64,000 nucleotides of DNA from an uncultured Coriobacteriaceae bacterium (GTDB lineage: Bacteria; Actinomycetota; Coriobacteriia; Coriobacteriales; Atopobiaceae), in the NCBI GenBank assembly GCA_902786015.1, contig CADAAU010000010.1, positions 225,332-289,331 on the forward strand. Reading direction: 5' to 3'. Made by a program: the position numbers and the translations under genes. The notes under the pieces are model-generated. The model had not been told where the DNA came from and made no database searches. It saw only the letters and a program-made list of their open reading frames with translations. This document shows positions 17,624-27,030 of the stretch, piece after piece. Position 1 is the first letter of the stretch. Each line of letters opens with the position of its first letter.

Positions 17624-19213
17624 CTACCGGAAACTCTTTGCCCAGTTGACGAGCGAGTCAGGCCAGATGTTCTGCATCACGTCGCGACGCATCTGGTTGG
17701 TGACGGGGCCGTTCTTTGCCATCTTTGCCAAAATGGTTGCCTGTAGCTGCTCAACCGTCATCTTCTCGTAGGGGATGTTGGGTATCTTTACGGAGTCCAG
17801 ATCGATTTCGGGCTCTGCGTTCGGGTCTGGCTCGGGTTCGGGTACGACGAACTCCAATGCCTTGCCTTCCATCACAGATTGCCACATGTCCTTCGGAGCA
17901 AAGATTTCGCCGCCAGACGGGGGCAATGTGATTTTCAGACGTCCGGCCTCGACTTTGGACTTCTCTGAGCTCAAAAGTCCTACGTAAGCCTCAGCCTGAG
18001 CGTCAACGCCAAACGTGGCCTCGTGATCGGCGTTGTTTACCGCTACGATGAGGTTGCCGTGCGCGAAGGCATACTGCTCGGTGGTTAGGTGCAGCTCGCG
18101 ATAGTCGCCCCAGGCAAGGTCGCCTCTGTATGTGGTGCGGATCTTTCCGAGCGCGGCGATGAGCTTTGTGCACGGGTTCTCTTCGTAGTCGTTCGCGTGA
18201 TCGGCGAGGTCGATGGCCGGTCGCAGCGAATCGTCCGAGAAGCGCTCCTTGCGGCCCTCGATGCCAAACTCGCTGCCGTAGTACACCGAGGGGATGCCGG
18301 GCAGCGTGTACAGCAGAACGTGGACGGGTAGGTAGTGCGCCTTGTTCTGCAGCTTTGTGCTAATGCGCTCGACGTCGTGGTTGTCCACGAAGTTGTAGAG
18401 CCGTATGTGGGCGGGTACCATGCCCATCGTGCGACGCACGGTGTGGGCAATCTCGAAGTAGTTGTGGTCGTTGTGCCCGCTATAGAGGCCTTTGTGAAGG
18501 GCGTAGTCTGTCACACTGTGAAGCGTGCGTTCGTTTGCCCAGCGCGAGTAGTCGCCGTGTATGACTTCTCCCATGAGCCAGAAGTCTGGCTTTGCCGCAT
18601 CGGCTGTCTGACGTAGGGCCTTCATGAAGTCGAAGTCCAGTACGTCGGCGGCGTCCAGACGAATGCCATCCACGTCGAATTCGCTCACCCAAAAGCGGAC
18701 GACGTCACAGATGTAGTCTCGAACGGCGGGATTGCGCTGGTTGAGCTTGGCAAGCAAATCGTAGCCACCCCAGTTGTCGTACGAGAATCCGTCATTGAAC
18801 TCGTTGTTGCCCCAAAAGTTCACGTTGCAATACCAGTCACGATACGGGGAGCCCTCGCGCTTCTCGCGAATGTCCTTGAACGCAAAGAAGTCGCGGCCGG
18901 TATGGTTGAACACGCCGTCAAACACAACCTTGATGCCTGCTTCGTGGCATGCAGTCACAAAGGCAATGAGGTCGTCGTTGGTGCCGAGACGCGAGTCGAG
19001 GGTGCGGTAGTCGGTGGTCTCGTAACCATGGCCTACGGACTCAAAGAGCGGGCCGATGTAAAGTGCCGTAAAGCCTAAACGCTTGATGTGGTCAATCCAC
19101 GGTACAAGGTCGTTGAGTCGGTGTACGGGATTGCCATAGTCGTTCTGCTTGGGGGCACCTGTCAGGCCAAGCGGATAGATGTGATAGAAAACCGCCTCGT
19201 CATACCAAGCCAA
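17624..19213 (-). CDS. GH13 alpha-amylase family glycoside hydrolase, cytoplasmic (maltodextrin-type)
   Basis: 529 residues from a TTG start at 19213 (GAGGAGAGGGG upstream). No signal peptide, so it acts inside the cell on imported maltodextrins or cyclodextrins. The GH13 catalytic set is complete: nucleophile D187 in GIRLDAAD, acid/base E216 in LMGEVIHG, D280 in FVDNHD, plus GVFNHTGRD. The C-terminus (about residues 455-529) adds a Pro/Glu-rich linker (PEPEPDPNAEPEID) and a small helical module (YEKMTVEQLQATILAKMAKN), unusual for the family. Resembles neopullulanase/cyclomaltodextrinase types without their N-terminal domain. Confidence 0.9.
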   Translation of the reverse strand: MAWYDEAVFYHIYPLGLTGAPKQNDYGNPVHRLNDLVPWIDHIKRLGFTALYIGPLFESVGHGYETTDYRTLDSRLGTNDDLIAFVTACHEAGIKVVFDGVFNHTGRDFFAFKDIREKREGSPYRDWYCNVNFWGNNEFNDGFSYDNWGGYDLLAKLNQRNPAVRDYICDVVRFWVSEFDVDGIRLDAADVLDFDFMKALRQTADAAKPDFWLMGEVIHGDYSRWANERTLHSVTDYALHKGLYSGHNDHNYFEIAHTVRRTMGMVPAHIRLYNFVDNHDVERISTKLQNKAHYLPVHVLLYTLPGIPSVYYGSEFGIEGRKERFSDDSLRPAIDLADHANDYEENPCTKLIAALGKIRTTYRGDLAWGDYRELHLTTEQYAFAHGNLIVAVNNADHEATFGVDAQAEAYVGLLSSEKSKVEAGRLKITLPPSGGEIFAPKDMWQSVMEGKALEFVVPEPEPDPNAEPEIDLDSVKIPNIPYEKMTVEQLQATILAKMAKNGPVTNQMRRDVMQNIWPDSLVNWAKSFR

Positions 19214-19360
19214 TTGGGCCCCTCTCCTCGGACGTCGATAAAAGATTGACGTGCGTATTCTATCAGTGTTGGTGCATTGTCTGACAAATCAATTGAGCAA
19301 GTGTCAAATTGTCATTCGTCCAAAGGAGTGTTTGATTCGTGCTGCCGAAAAGCTCCCATT

Positions 19361-19894
19361 TCATTCGCGGGGCGATTGAGGTCGAGCACTAGGATTGGCC
19401 AAATAGCTACGTTTGCGCGGTTGCTCCGTCGCCGACTTCCATGCGCGTTTGAACCAAGACGCGTCAGGTAAATACACCTCCGCGATGGGTTGTCCTTGCT
19501 CGTCGATGCTGATGACGGCCATGCCAACCATTGTCTTTTTGTGCTCATCAGCTAGTTTGGCAAGGGCTTGGACATACCGGCTGGAGGAATCCGCAAATCC
19601 AATTGGGGTGTTCTTGTATGCAAGAGCGGCCCGTCCCGTGTACCTTTTGCCTGTGCGTGTGTTCCTAATAGCATGTTTGCCGGGAAGGACCTGAACGTCA
19701 AGTACTTGTCCATACTTAAACGGACGCAACACAGCGTCTTCGCAAAGAATGACCTCCACTCGCTCCTTCCCTTGGGGTACGCGTAGAACGCCCCGGACGG
19801 GTTTGCCAAAGTAACTCTTGACGAGCGAAATAATGAAGAGCACCAATATGATGCCGATGACAATGCCGACAATGGCGAGCACTTCGGGTGACAT
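19361..19894 (-). CDS. Membrane-anchored protein of unknown function
   Basis: 177 residues from ATG 19894 (AAGGAGAA upstream). A single N-terminal transmembrane helix (VLAIVGIVIGIILVLFIISL) is followed by a soluble basic domain with VRGVLRVPQGKERVEVIL, GKHAIRNTRTGKRYTGRAA and IGFADSSSRYVQALAKL. I do not recognise the family. The tail is rich in Arg/Ser/Pro. It sits between the amylase and a nitrilase-family gene on the same strand but with gaps of 90-150 bp, so joint function is not implied. Confidence 0.75.
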   Translation of the reverse strand: MSPEVLAIVGIVIGIILVLFIISLVKSYFGKPVRGVLRVPQGKERVEVILCEDAVLRPFKYGQVLDVQVLPGKHAIRNTRTGKRYTGRAALAYKNTPIGFADSSSRYVQALAKLADEHKKTMVGMAVISIDEQGQPIAEVYLPDASWFKRAWKSATEQPRKRSYLANPSARPQSPRE

Positions 19895-19990
19895 GTAATT
19901 CTCCTTGCGTCGGAAACATGCAGACCTTATCACATTGTGGGAGGACTTGTCGCGAGATAAGACAGCTGCCGCATTGATTTACTCGACAGG

Positions 19991-20785
19991 TCAAGAGAGA
20001 CTGGTGTACAGCTCGGGGCGTCGATGCTCAAAGATGGGCATCGACTCGCGTGCGGACCTCAGGGACTGTGGATTGATGTCGCATACGAGTAGGTCGTCTG
20101 AGCCAGAGACGAGTGTGTTGCCCAGTGGGTCAAACACATAGCTCGTGCGTACGTAACGGCTTGCCCCATGACAGACTCCCGCAACGAAGGTCTCGTTCTC
20201 GATGGCACGTGACCGCAGCAATGTTTGCCAGTGGAGCTCCTTGTTTGGACCGTCGTGCCATGCGGCGGGAAATACCACGAGGTCGCAACCGCTAAGCGAT
20301 AGGGAGCGCGCGACTTCGGGAAACCGCAGATCGTAGCAGATGCCAAGACCCAGCGTGCAGAAGGGCGTCTGGACTGGCGTGCACAGCGCATTACCTGCGC
20401 ACATACGGTCGGACTCGCGTACGGCATGCGCGTCGTACAAGTGGCACTTTTGGTATGTTGCAACAAGCGCGCCATCTGGGTTGGCGACGGCGGCGGTGTT
20501 GAAAGGACGGCCTCCGTCGGGGTTCGTCTCGCTCATCGTAAAGACGATCCAAAGGCGTTGTTGGCGGGCGATGTGGCAAATCTCCGTCGCAAATGGTCCG
20601 TCGCAGGGCTCGGAGAGGTTGAGCAATTCCCTTGCGGTGAGTTCGTGGGGACACATCAGGTTTTCGGGGAACACGAGCAGCGACACGCCGCGTTCGCGAG
20701 CGCGGAGCGCGACTGATCTCGTCTGCGCGAGAACGTCTCCGTCAGTGGGATACCCCGTCTGTGCAAGGCCTATCGTATAGCTCAT
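19991..20785 (-). CDS. Carbon-nitrogen hydrolase (nitrilase superfamily, omega-amidase-like)
   Basis: 264 residues from ATG 20785 (AGGAGGTGCACCC upstream). The catalytic triad Glu-Lys-Cys is seen at E41 (VFPENLMCP), K113 (TYQKCHLYD) and C150 (LGICYDLRFPE). The whole length matches Nit2/omega-amidase and related C-N hydrolases, which deaminate alpha-ketoglutaramate, deaminated glutathione or other amides. The GLGICYDLRFPE context favours the Nit branch. It acts in the cytosol. No operon partner is evident. Confidence 0.9.
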   Translation of the reverse strand: MSYTIGLAQTGYPTDGDVLAQTRSVALRARERGVSLLVFPENLMCPHELTARELLNLSEPCDGPFATEICHIARQQRLWIVFTMSETNPDGGRPFNTAAVANPDGALVATYQKCHLYDAHAVRESDRMCAGNALCTPVQTPFCTLGLGICYDLRFPEVARSLSLSGCDLVVFPAAWHDGPNKELHWQTLLRSRAIENETFVAGVCHGASRYVRTSYVFDPLGNTLVSGSDDLLVCDINPQSLRSARESMPIFEHRRPELYTSLS

Positions 20786-20952
20786 GGGTGCACCTCCTGA
20801 ACGAATCGTCAGATTGACATTATCGTACGTCAACGTTGATTGGTGCACGTTGGGGATACTCTCCACCTCCCGCCACTCGCCCCGCGCGCTCGTTTTCTGG
20901 TCGTATACAGATTGCTCAAAACGCTTTCCGCAGCGTGGTTTTGCTCCGTTGG

Positions 20953-22716
20953 CTATCGACGTGTCGCACCGCTTGTCTTGTAGTATAGGGCCTTGTCGGC
21001 ATACATTGCCGCGTCGGCATGCCGCTGTAGTGCATTGAAGTCCTCGTCGAAGTCGTCGCAGTACGACATACCTATCGCGACACTTACACCTTGGCTAAGT
21101 AGGTGTTCCTTGACCTCTGCCATGCCGTCAGACAACTCCTCGCGTCTGAAGTCCTGAAGGATGACGAGGAATTCATCTCCTCCCGTGCGGAACACACGCT
21201 CGCGACCGAATTTGTTTGCCAGCGCCTTGCCGGTTGAGATGATGAGCAGGTCTCCCGCTGCGTGACCCTTCGTGTCGTTCTCGTGCTTGAGGCCGTTGAC
21301 GTCGACTACGATAACGCCAAGGGAATGGCCATGTCCATACAGCTCTCCACTCGCCCGCTCGAGTGCGTTTCGGTTCAGAACGCCCGTGAGCTGGTCGTCA
21401 AAGGACATGCGAGACAGGTAGAGGGCTTCTTCCTTTTCGAAGTATACGCAGTTGTAACGTGTGTTGAACCCATTGTGGATGGCAACGACCATCTCGTGAC
21501 AGCTTTCGTATCCGCAAGCAGAGCAGTTGACGTGACGCGATTCCTCGTCATCCTTGTGGAGGGAGTGGAAGATGATGCGGCTCTCCTCTTTGGAGGGGAT
21601 CTTCACGTCGCATGATGCGCTTTGGTCTACGAACGAGGAGCGATACGAGTCCACGTCCAACGACGAGAACTGTTCGTTGAGGCGTGCAAGTCGCTCTTTG
21701 CAGGTGAGGTCTGGGTTCCACGGCGATGTCGCGAGTCGACTCTTGCTGTTGGCGCGGATACGCTGGATTTGGACAAGCCCGCCGTCTTCGCGCTCTTCGT
21801 CAGCGCGCGCCGTGCCTTCTATGCATCCTTCCTGGCAGTTGAGGGCGTCTATGAGTGCGTACGAAAGGCCATCAGAAAAGATGCTGCGCCTGTTCTTCTC
21901 AAACCGCTCGTAAAGGTATTGTTTGCCCGATAGGATGCGGATGGGCGTGTCGTCGCCCAAGAACCAACGCACGTTGTCGGCAAGACCGCCTGGGGCGGGA
22001 TAGTACGAGCCCAAGCCGTAGTCGAGATCGTCTTGGTAAGGGGTAGCGGCGTGCGGATATTCACGGATGTGGCGGATGAGCTTGGGGAACGTGACGTTGT
22101 ACTGTACGAGGTCGGGGTAACGCTCTACCTCGAGGCTCTTGCCAATGCAAGGACCAATAAACGCGAGTTTATCGGTGATGCCGAGCTCTTCGCGACAATA
22201 GGTTGCCAAACACATGAGTGGGCTCTTTATGGGCATGAGGTGGCTTATCATGTCGGGCGCCCAGTGCTCAATGTAGGAGACGACAACGGGGCAAGAGGTC
22301 GATACCATACCTTCCATGTCCTCTTCTTTGATGCACTTAAGATAGGCCCACGTACAGAGGTCTGCTCCCAAGGAGACGGGGAGGATGCGCCGAACACCTT
22401 GGGTCTTTAGGGCGCCAAGGATATCGTGGTACTCATGTGGATACTTTGCTTCAAGCGACGGGGCTACCAACACAGAGATTGCATCGCCGGCGGCGAGGTC
22501 TTCAAACAGCCGGTCGGTGTCGTCCATGTAATCGCGCGCACCATGCGTGCAAACATCAATGCATGCGCCGCATACGATACAGCGATCCGAGTTTATTTTG
22601 ATTGACGAGTGCTTGGGTCCGCTGAACGAGACACTTGCGCCAAACGAGCTGCAGATGCGCACGCAACGGTTGCATCCTACGCACTTTTCGTTCGTAAAAA
22701 TAAGCCCCTCGCTCAC
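20953..22716 (-). CDS. [FeFe]-hydrogenase-like (HydS-type) redox sensor fused to a diguanylate cyclase
   Basis: 587 residues from GTG 22716 (GGAGG 5 bases upstream). Order: two 4Fe-4S motifs (CVGCNRCVRIC, CIVCGACIDVC; residues 12-56), an [FeFe]-hydrogenase H-domain (about 70-300), a further 4Fe-4S motif (CSACGYESC, 398-406), and a GGDEF domain (about 435-585). H-cluster loops are of sensory type: L1 STSCP (C142), L2 GPCIGK (C190), L3 LNCQEGC (C294, C298). The cyclase looks active: RTGGDEF at 510-516. No PAS links the two. Inference: H2 or redox state sets c-di-GMP synthesis. No maturation genes (hydEFG) are nearby. Confidence 0.88.
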   Translation of the reverse strand: MSEGLIFTNEKCVGCNRCVRICSSFGASVSFSGPKHSSIKINSDRCIVCGACIDVCTHGARDYMDDTDRLFEDLAAGDAISVLVAPSLEAKYPHEYHDILGALKTQGVRRILPVSLGADLCTWAYLKCIKEEDMEGMVSTSCPVVVSYIEHWAPDMISHLMPIKSPLMCLATYCREELGITDKLAFIGPCIGKSLEVERYPDLVQYNVTFPKLIRHIREYPHAATPYQDDLDYGLGSYYPAPGGLADNVRWFLGDDTPIRILSGKQYLYERFEKNRRSIFSDGLSYALIDALNCQEGCIEGTARADEEREDGGLVQIQRIRANSKSRLATSPWNPDLTCKERLARLNEQFSSLDVDSYRSSFVDQSASCDVKIPSKEESRIIFHSLHKDDEESRHVNCSACGYESCHEMVVAIHNGFNTRYNCVYFEKEEALYLSRMSFDDQLTGVLNRNALERASGELYGHGHSLGVIVVDVNGLKHENDTKGHAAGDLLIISTGKALANKFGRERVFRTGGDEFLVILQDFRREELSDGMAEVKEHLLSQGVSVAIGMSYCDDFDEDFNALQRHADAAMYADKALYYKTSGATRR

Positions 22717-22733
22717 AGGAACCTCCGCTTGCG

Positions 22734-22747
22734 ATGTGCCGGCACAT
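22734..22747. promoter_or_regulatory. 14-bp perfect palindrome upstream of the hydrogenase-like sensor gene
   Basis: ATGTGCCGGCACAT lies 18 bases upstream of the GTG start, in the 282-bp gap shared with the divergent U32 gene. A candidate operator only; no regulator is identifiable. Confidence 0.35.
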
Positions 22748-22998
22748 GTAGATAGAAGACACTATACATGACGAGTGATGGGAGTAGTCCCTTGAAGACA
22801 CGACAACCGGCTTAGCGGAGTGTATTGTAATATGGCTGCTGTACGGTGCGCCTTCCGAACTTCATACTGGCACGATGCCCGAACCAAAAGGTTGCGATAA
22901 TGGGCTCGGTGGGACATATTGTCTTTGCTTTTTCGATTCGAATGGTAGGGTTGGTAGACAGCAGATTCTCGAGTTCGGCAGTGACGGTGGAGGTTCGC

Positions 22999-24597
22999 AT
23001 GGTTTTCAGCGTGCCCGTAAACGACCCCTTGGAGGTCGCTGTGCTTGCGGAAGCAGGTGCAGGTGAGCTGTATTGCGGCATGCAGGAGGCTTGGTGGGTC
23101 GAGCGATATGGCGACCATGACTCGGTCAGTCGTCGGCAGGGGAGAGCGAATCTCGCATCACGCGAAGAGCTTGCCATGACGGCCATCGAGGCTCGAAGGC
23201 ATGGCTTGCCCCTGTTGTTGGCACTCAACGGACAGTATGACGAGCATCAGCTGGATTATCTTGTTGAGCTTGCGGATGCCTTTGAGGAAATGGGCGGAAC
23301 GGGGATCATAGCACAGGATTTGGGTCTATTCCTGCGCCTAAGGGAGCATGGCAACGGACTCAAGCGGGTGTGCTCGATTTTGGCGGTATGTGCCAACGCA
23401 CATAGTGTGATGGCCTATGCACGCCTTGGGGTATCTCGGGTGGTGTTTCCGCGATTCTTGGGCGCAGGTGAGATCGATACCATCCTTGATGCGTGTGCGC
23501 GAGAGGGCGTGCGGATGGAGGCCGAGAGCATGGTCTTCTTTGACAAATGCCCCATGGTCGACGGCTATTGCTCGCATTACCATGGCGTCAGCTATCCCGA
23601 TCGCACGGGCGCAGATGCCGATCTGCCAGGAGAGCCGCTTTACGTGTTTGATACGACATATCGCACACACGCCTGCCTGGGGAAGAGCTGTGACTACTTG
23701 GAGCCGTACCCGTGTGCCGCATGCGAACTCGAACGATTGGAACGAGGTGGCGTGGGCTTTGGGAAGCTCGGCGGAAGAGGGCGGCCGCTCGATGAGCGCG
23801 TGCGTGCGCTCGAGTTTCTGCGTGCAGCGCGGGGGATGGCCGGCGACAAAAGCCGTGCGGAGCTCTACAAACGGACTTTCGGACAACCATGTGCCTGCTA
23901 CTATGGGAAGTCCATTCAAAGTCGCACTGCCATCGAGCCTATGGGAATAGCAGACAGTCGTGGCCGCGTGATTGTGGGGGATTGCAAAGACGGATCGTTG
24001 TTGCGAGCATCCATTCGCCAATTGGGTGATATGGGCGGCACGGAAACGCGCCGCGGTGATAGGCCTGCACGGGTCACGCTCGCAATCGGGCCTCTGCCGC
24101 AGTCCGAGCTGGAGCCCGAACGCTGGGCAGACACCCTTCGCCTTTTGTGCCAGTCGATTTCTGTGAGCCATTGTTCCGACGTATCTTTGTGCGTAAACGA
24201 TGTCGGCACGTTCGTGGCGCTCACATGCTCGTACGACTCCATCGTGAGCTCTTTGGGGTCTGACTGGATCGGGCGCATCGATGTTGCGGTGGGACCGTTG
24301 CTCACGCGAGGAGACAAACCCGCGGAGTTCGAGCATTTTCTCTCATCCGTCGAAAATCCCCCACGACCCGTCTGGGACCTTGAGGGCAGGCCGCGCACGC
24401 TCTGCCATCGCAGCATAAAAGGCAATCTAACCGTTACGGACGAAGGGCTGGCCAACGGTTATCCGCCATATCTTTTGTGGGATCACTGGAACCGTCAGAT
24501 GGATTTCGACGCACGCACGACCTATCGCAGGGCGCTCGAGTTTGTTGCCGGGGATAGGAGAGAAGAAGGGTTTCTCGCATACCATCCACGCGAGTAG
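22999..24597 (+). CDS. U32-family peptidase-like protein (large form)
   Basis: 532 residues from ATG 22999 (GGAGG 6 bases upstream); an in-frame extension to 22846 is unlikely. The N-terminus is a U32-type TIM barrel: FSVPVNDPLEVAVLAEAGAG followed by ELYCG, GTGIIAQDLGLFLRLREHG, VVFPRFLGAGEI. A cysteine set typical of U32 proteins is present (CPMVDGYCSHYHG, HACLGKSCDYLEPYPCAAC), which in relatives such as RlhA/TrhP works in RNA hydroxylation or ubiquinone-type chemistry. The last 190 residues (TLAIGPLPQSELEPERW onward, WDLEGRPRTLCHRSIKGN) do not match a domain I recognise. True peptidase activity is doubtful for most of the family. Confidence 0.85.
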   Translation: MVFSVPVNDPLEVAVLAEAGAGELYCGMQEAWWVERYGDHDSVSRRQGRANLASREELAMTAIEARRHGLPLLLALNGQYDEHQLDYLVELADAFEEMGGTGIIAQDLGLFLRLREHGNGLKRVCSILAVCANAHSVMAYARLGVSRVVFPRFLGAGEIDTILDACAREGVRMEAESMVFFDKCPMVDGYCSHYHGVSYPDRTGADADLPGEPLYVFDTTYRTHACLGKSCDYLEPYPCAACELERLERGGVGFGKLGGRGRPLDERVRALEFLRAARGMAGDKSRAELYKRTFGQPCACYYGKSIQSRTAIEPMGIADSRGRVIVGDCKDGSLLRASIRQLGDMGGTETRRGDRPARVTLAIGPLPQSELEPERWADTLRLLCQSISVSHCSDVSLCVNDVGTFVALTCSYDSIVSSLGSDWIGRIDVAVGPLLTRGDKPAEFEHFLSSVENPPRPVWDLEGRPRTLCHRSIKGNLTVTDEGLANGYPPYLLWDHWNRQMDFDARTTYRRALEFVAGDRREEGFLAYHPRE

Positions 24598-24603
24598 ATC
24601 ATG

Positions 24604-25153
24604 CTACGCGTGCTCGATGACGCACGAGTGCCGCTTGAACGCTGGGTCGCCGCTGCGTGCATGTGCATCGTAGCTTATGCCGACCAGCAAGGTGCTACCT
24701 TGGTAGTGCTCGAGCCTGTCTGGGTAGTTGCGCCGTCGTAGCTGGTCGAGCACGGCCTCCGCTGTCTTTCCTTGCCTGAGCTCCACGACGAGGGCGGGCT
24801 TGTTCGGATTACGTGGGGCTAGGAGATAACAGATGTCTGCGCAGCTCTTTGCCGCTGTCGAGCTCGAGCGCCGTCGTGTAACAGAGCTGCGCGGCGTATT
24901 AGGCGAGCTGCACCGTGTATCTCAGGGCTGCCTTGTCGTTGTAGGTCCTATTCGCCGTCCTGGCGTAGTACGCGCATATCATGTCAGCCGCCATGGTCTT
25001 GCCGGACCTACGCGGGCGCGAGACGCTTGCGTACTTCTGCTTGGTGCTCACCAGCGTGTTGAGGAAGCCTAGCATGTCGGTCTTGTCTACATAGATTTCC
25101 GACCTCACGGCCTCCTCGAGTCCTCGGCGCCCTGGGTTCAGATACGCTCCCAT
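24604..25153 (-). pseudogene. Remnant of an AAA-ATPase-like/PD-(D/E)XK protein gene
   Basis: Two ends of one family are present without the middle. 24899-25153 encodes the N-terminus: VRSEIYVDKTDMLGFLNTL and the P-loop-like SRPRRSGKTMAADMI, ending at a stop. 24604 to about 24840 encodes the C-terminal nuclease-like region in another frame: ICYLLAPRNPNKPALVVELR and LLVGISYDAH. Intact relatives are about 500-570 residues, so more than half is deleted and the parts are frameshifted. These proteins are widespread in gut anaerobes, probably mobile or selfish; the function is unknown. Confidence 0.8.
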
Positions 25154-25453
25154 ATCGATCTCCCCAATTGCTTGGTGACTGTCACCGATGGTATCACAGG
25201 CGTTCGTTTGGCCGATACATCAGAGTGGAGCCACCCTCGTGAGGCGTCGCGCCTTGAACTGTTCACGTCTTGTTCTAGGACGGATTGCGACCACGGCGGA
25301 CTGCCCAGCCTTGGCACGGTGTTCCCCGGGAGTTTTTGTACTGCTGAGCTGACCTTTCGTCCGCATGGCTGACCGACCCACTCAGGGACGCGCCGTTGCA
25401 CGAACCTCCTGACTGCGTTCGGACGCGCCGTTGCGCGAACCCAGGGGGGTACT
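25154..25453. other. Intergenic region with 21-bp direct repeat
   Basis: No gene recognised. Contains two near-identical 21-nt copies of GGACGCGCCGTTGCRCGAACC (25386-25406 and 25421-25441, period 35) and the palindrome GGTGACTGTCACC (25174-25186) just upstream of the AAA remnant. A stretch GTTCCCCGGGAG near 25321 resembles the core of repeat family III. This may be the scar left where the following kinase gene lost its 5' end. Confidence 0.45.
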
Positions 25454-26485
25454 TTGTGCAGAAAGCACCCCTCCAACTTGGAGAAGATCGATTCCAGTGC
25501 GCAGCACCTGCTGTCCCTTATCAACGACATCCTGGACATGAGTCGCATCGAGTCGGGCCGCATGCAACTCAAGTCGGAGGAGTTCTCGTTCCGGGAGATG
25601 ATGGAGCAAATCAACACCATCATCAACGGGCAGTGCGAGGACAAGGGCCTGATCTACGAGAGCCGAGTGTCCGGAGACACTGACGAGTACTTCATTGGCG
25701 ATGACTTGAGGCTCAGGCAAATCGTCATAAACATCCTTGGCAACGCCGTTAAGTTCACCGATTGTCCGGGGACCGTCACCTTTGCCGTGGAACAGGTCGA
25801 CGCCACTGACGAAAGTCGGACGCTGCGCTTCACCATGAAGGACACGGGAATCGGCATGGACGAGGCGTTTCTTCCTAGGCTGTTTGAGCCCTTTGCTCAG
25901 GAGGACGCCACCACCACCAACCGATACGGCGGAAGCGGTCTGGGAATGGCCCTTACCAAGAACATGGTTGATTTGATGGGCGGCACGATTGCGGTCGATA
26001 GCAAGAAGGGCCATGGCACGACGTTCACCGTCGACATACCGCTTGTGCTGGCGCACCATGTTGCGGCTGCGGACGTCGCGGGTGCGGCCGAGACGGCAGC
26101 TTCCGTGGTAGGGTCACACGTGCTCATAGTCGAGGACCAAGACATGAACGCCATGATTCTGTCTGAGCTGCTCGACATGGAGGGCGTGACGCCTGAGTGG
26201 GCGCAAAACGGACAAATCGCGGTCGAGATGTATGAGAACAGCGAGGCCGGGCACTTTGCCGCCATCCTCATGGACATGCGCATGCCCGTTATGGATGGGC
26301 TGACTGCCACGCGCGAGATTCGAAAGCTCGACCGGGCGGACGCAAAGCGCGTGCCCATTATCGCCTTGACGGCCAACGCCTTCGAGGAGGATGTGAATCG
26401 GTGCCTGGAAGCGGGCATGGACGCGCATCTTTCCAAGCCAGTGGACATCGATCAGGTAATGGATACGCTGGGCAAGTTGCTCTGA
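25454..26485 (+). pseudogene. 5'-truncated hybrid histidine kinase (HATPase-REC remnant)
   Basis: 343 codons. The frame begins in the second helix of the HisKA domain (LEKIDSSAQHLLSLINDILD then MSRIESG) and lacks the phospho-accepting His box and any sensor region. The HATPase domain is complete (NILGNAVKFTD, DTGIGMD, GGSGLGMALTKNM), and a receiver follows with its aspartate in LMDMRMPVMDG. It is closely related to the C-terminal half of the kinase at 40255-42834. No plausible ribosome site precedes the first ATG. It is probably a remnant; expression as a separate ATPase-receiver protein cannot be excluded. Confidence 0.75.
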
Positions 26486-26652
26486 GCGGCGCGCGTGGCG
26501 AGACAGCGCACGAGACGTTGACCCGGATTCGAGGATCGGGAAAAGACAGCTTTTCGGATCCGTGAGACCGTATGGGCAACGAGCTGGACCTCACAGGAAT
26601 GCTTTAATCACATGGCCAAGTAATGCTACAGCACTGAGACCGCTCGCAAAGC

Positions 26653-26822
26653 ATTGTCCTTGAGCTGAGATGCCGTTTGCTGTGGCATGCCGACCCACAC
26701 GAGACCGATTTCCGGCTCAAACAGACCGGTTTTGAGCCGAGATCCGGTTTCGTGTGGGTCCTTGAGCCGAGATCCGGTTTCGTGTGGGTCGTCTTGCCAC
26801 AGCAAACCGGATCCCAGCTCAA
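26653..26822. repeat. Dispersed repeat, family IV, copy b
   Basis: Contains two identical 29-nt copies (26732-26760 and 26762-26790) that begin TTGAGCCGAGATCCGG and end TTTCGTGTGGGTC, one degenerate copy upstream (about 26658) and two inverted copies (CCCACACGAGACC...GGCTCAA at 26696-26720; CCACAGCAAACC...GCTCAAG at 26797-26822). The unit matches 14795-14955. No gene is seen in 26486-27030. Confidence 0.8.
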
Positions 26823-27030
26823 GGGAACCTTCTCCGAGCTTGAGATCCTGTACCGCGCAACCGTGAAGGCCCCAATCGGCCACGGAATTGCCCCTTGATT
26901 CCGGCGTCGCGCCACTGCTTACTGTTCATCTTGGATTGAGAAGGAGCGTTGTGAAGCAATCTGCTCACGAAGTGAGAAAGTCGCGCGCTGGGCGCGAGAA
27001 GCCGCTTACTCTCTTCGTCCCTTCGGCGGG

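Noticed and set aside
25454..26485. Calling the truncated kinase a normal response regulator
   Set aside because: A full HATPase domain precedes the receiver and there is no DNA-binding output.
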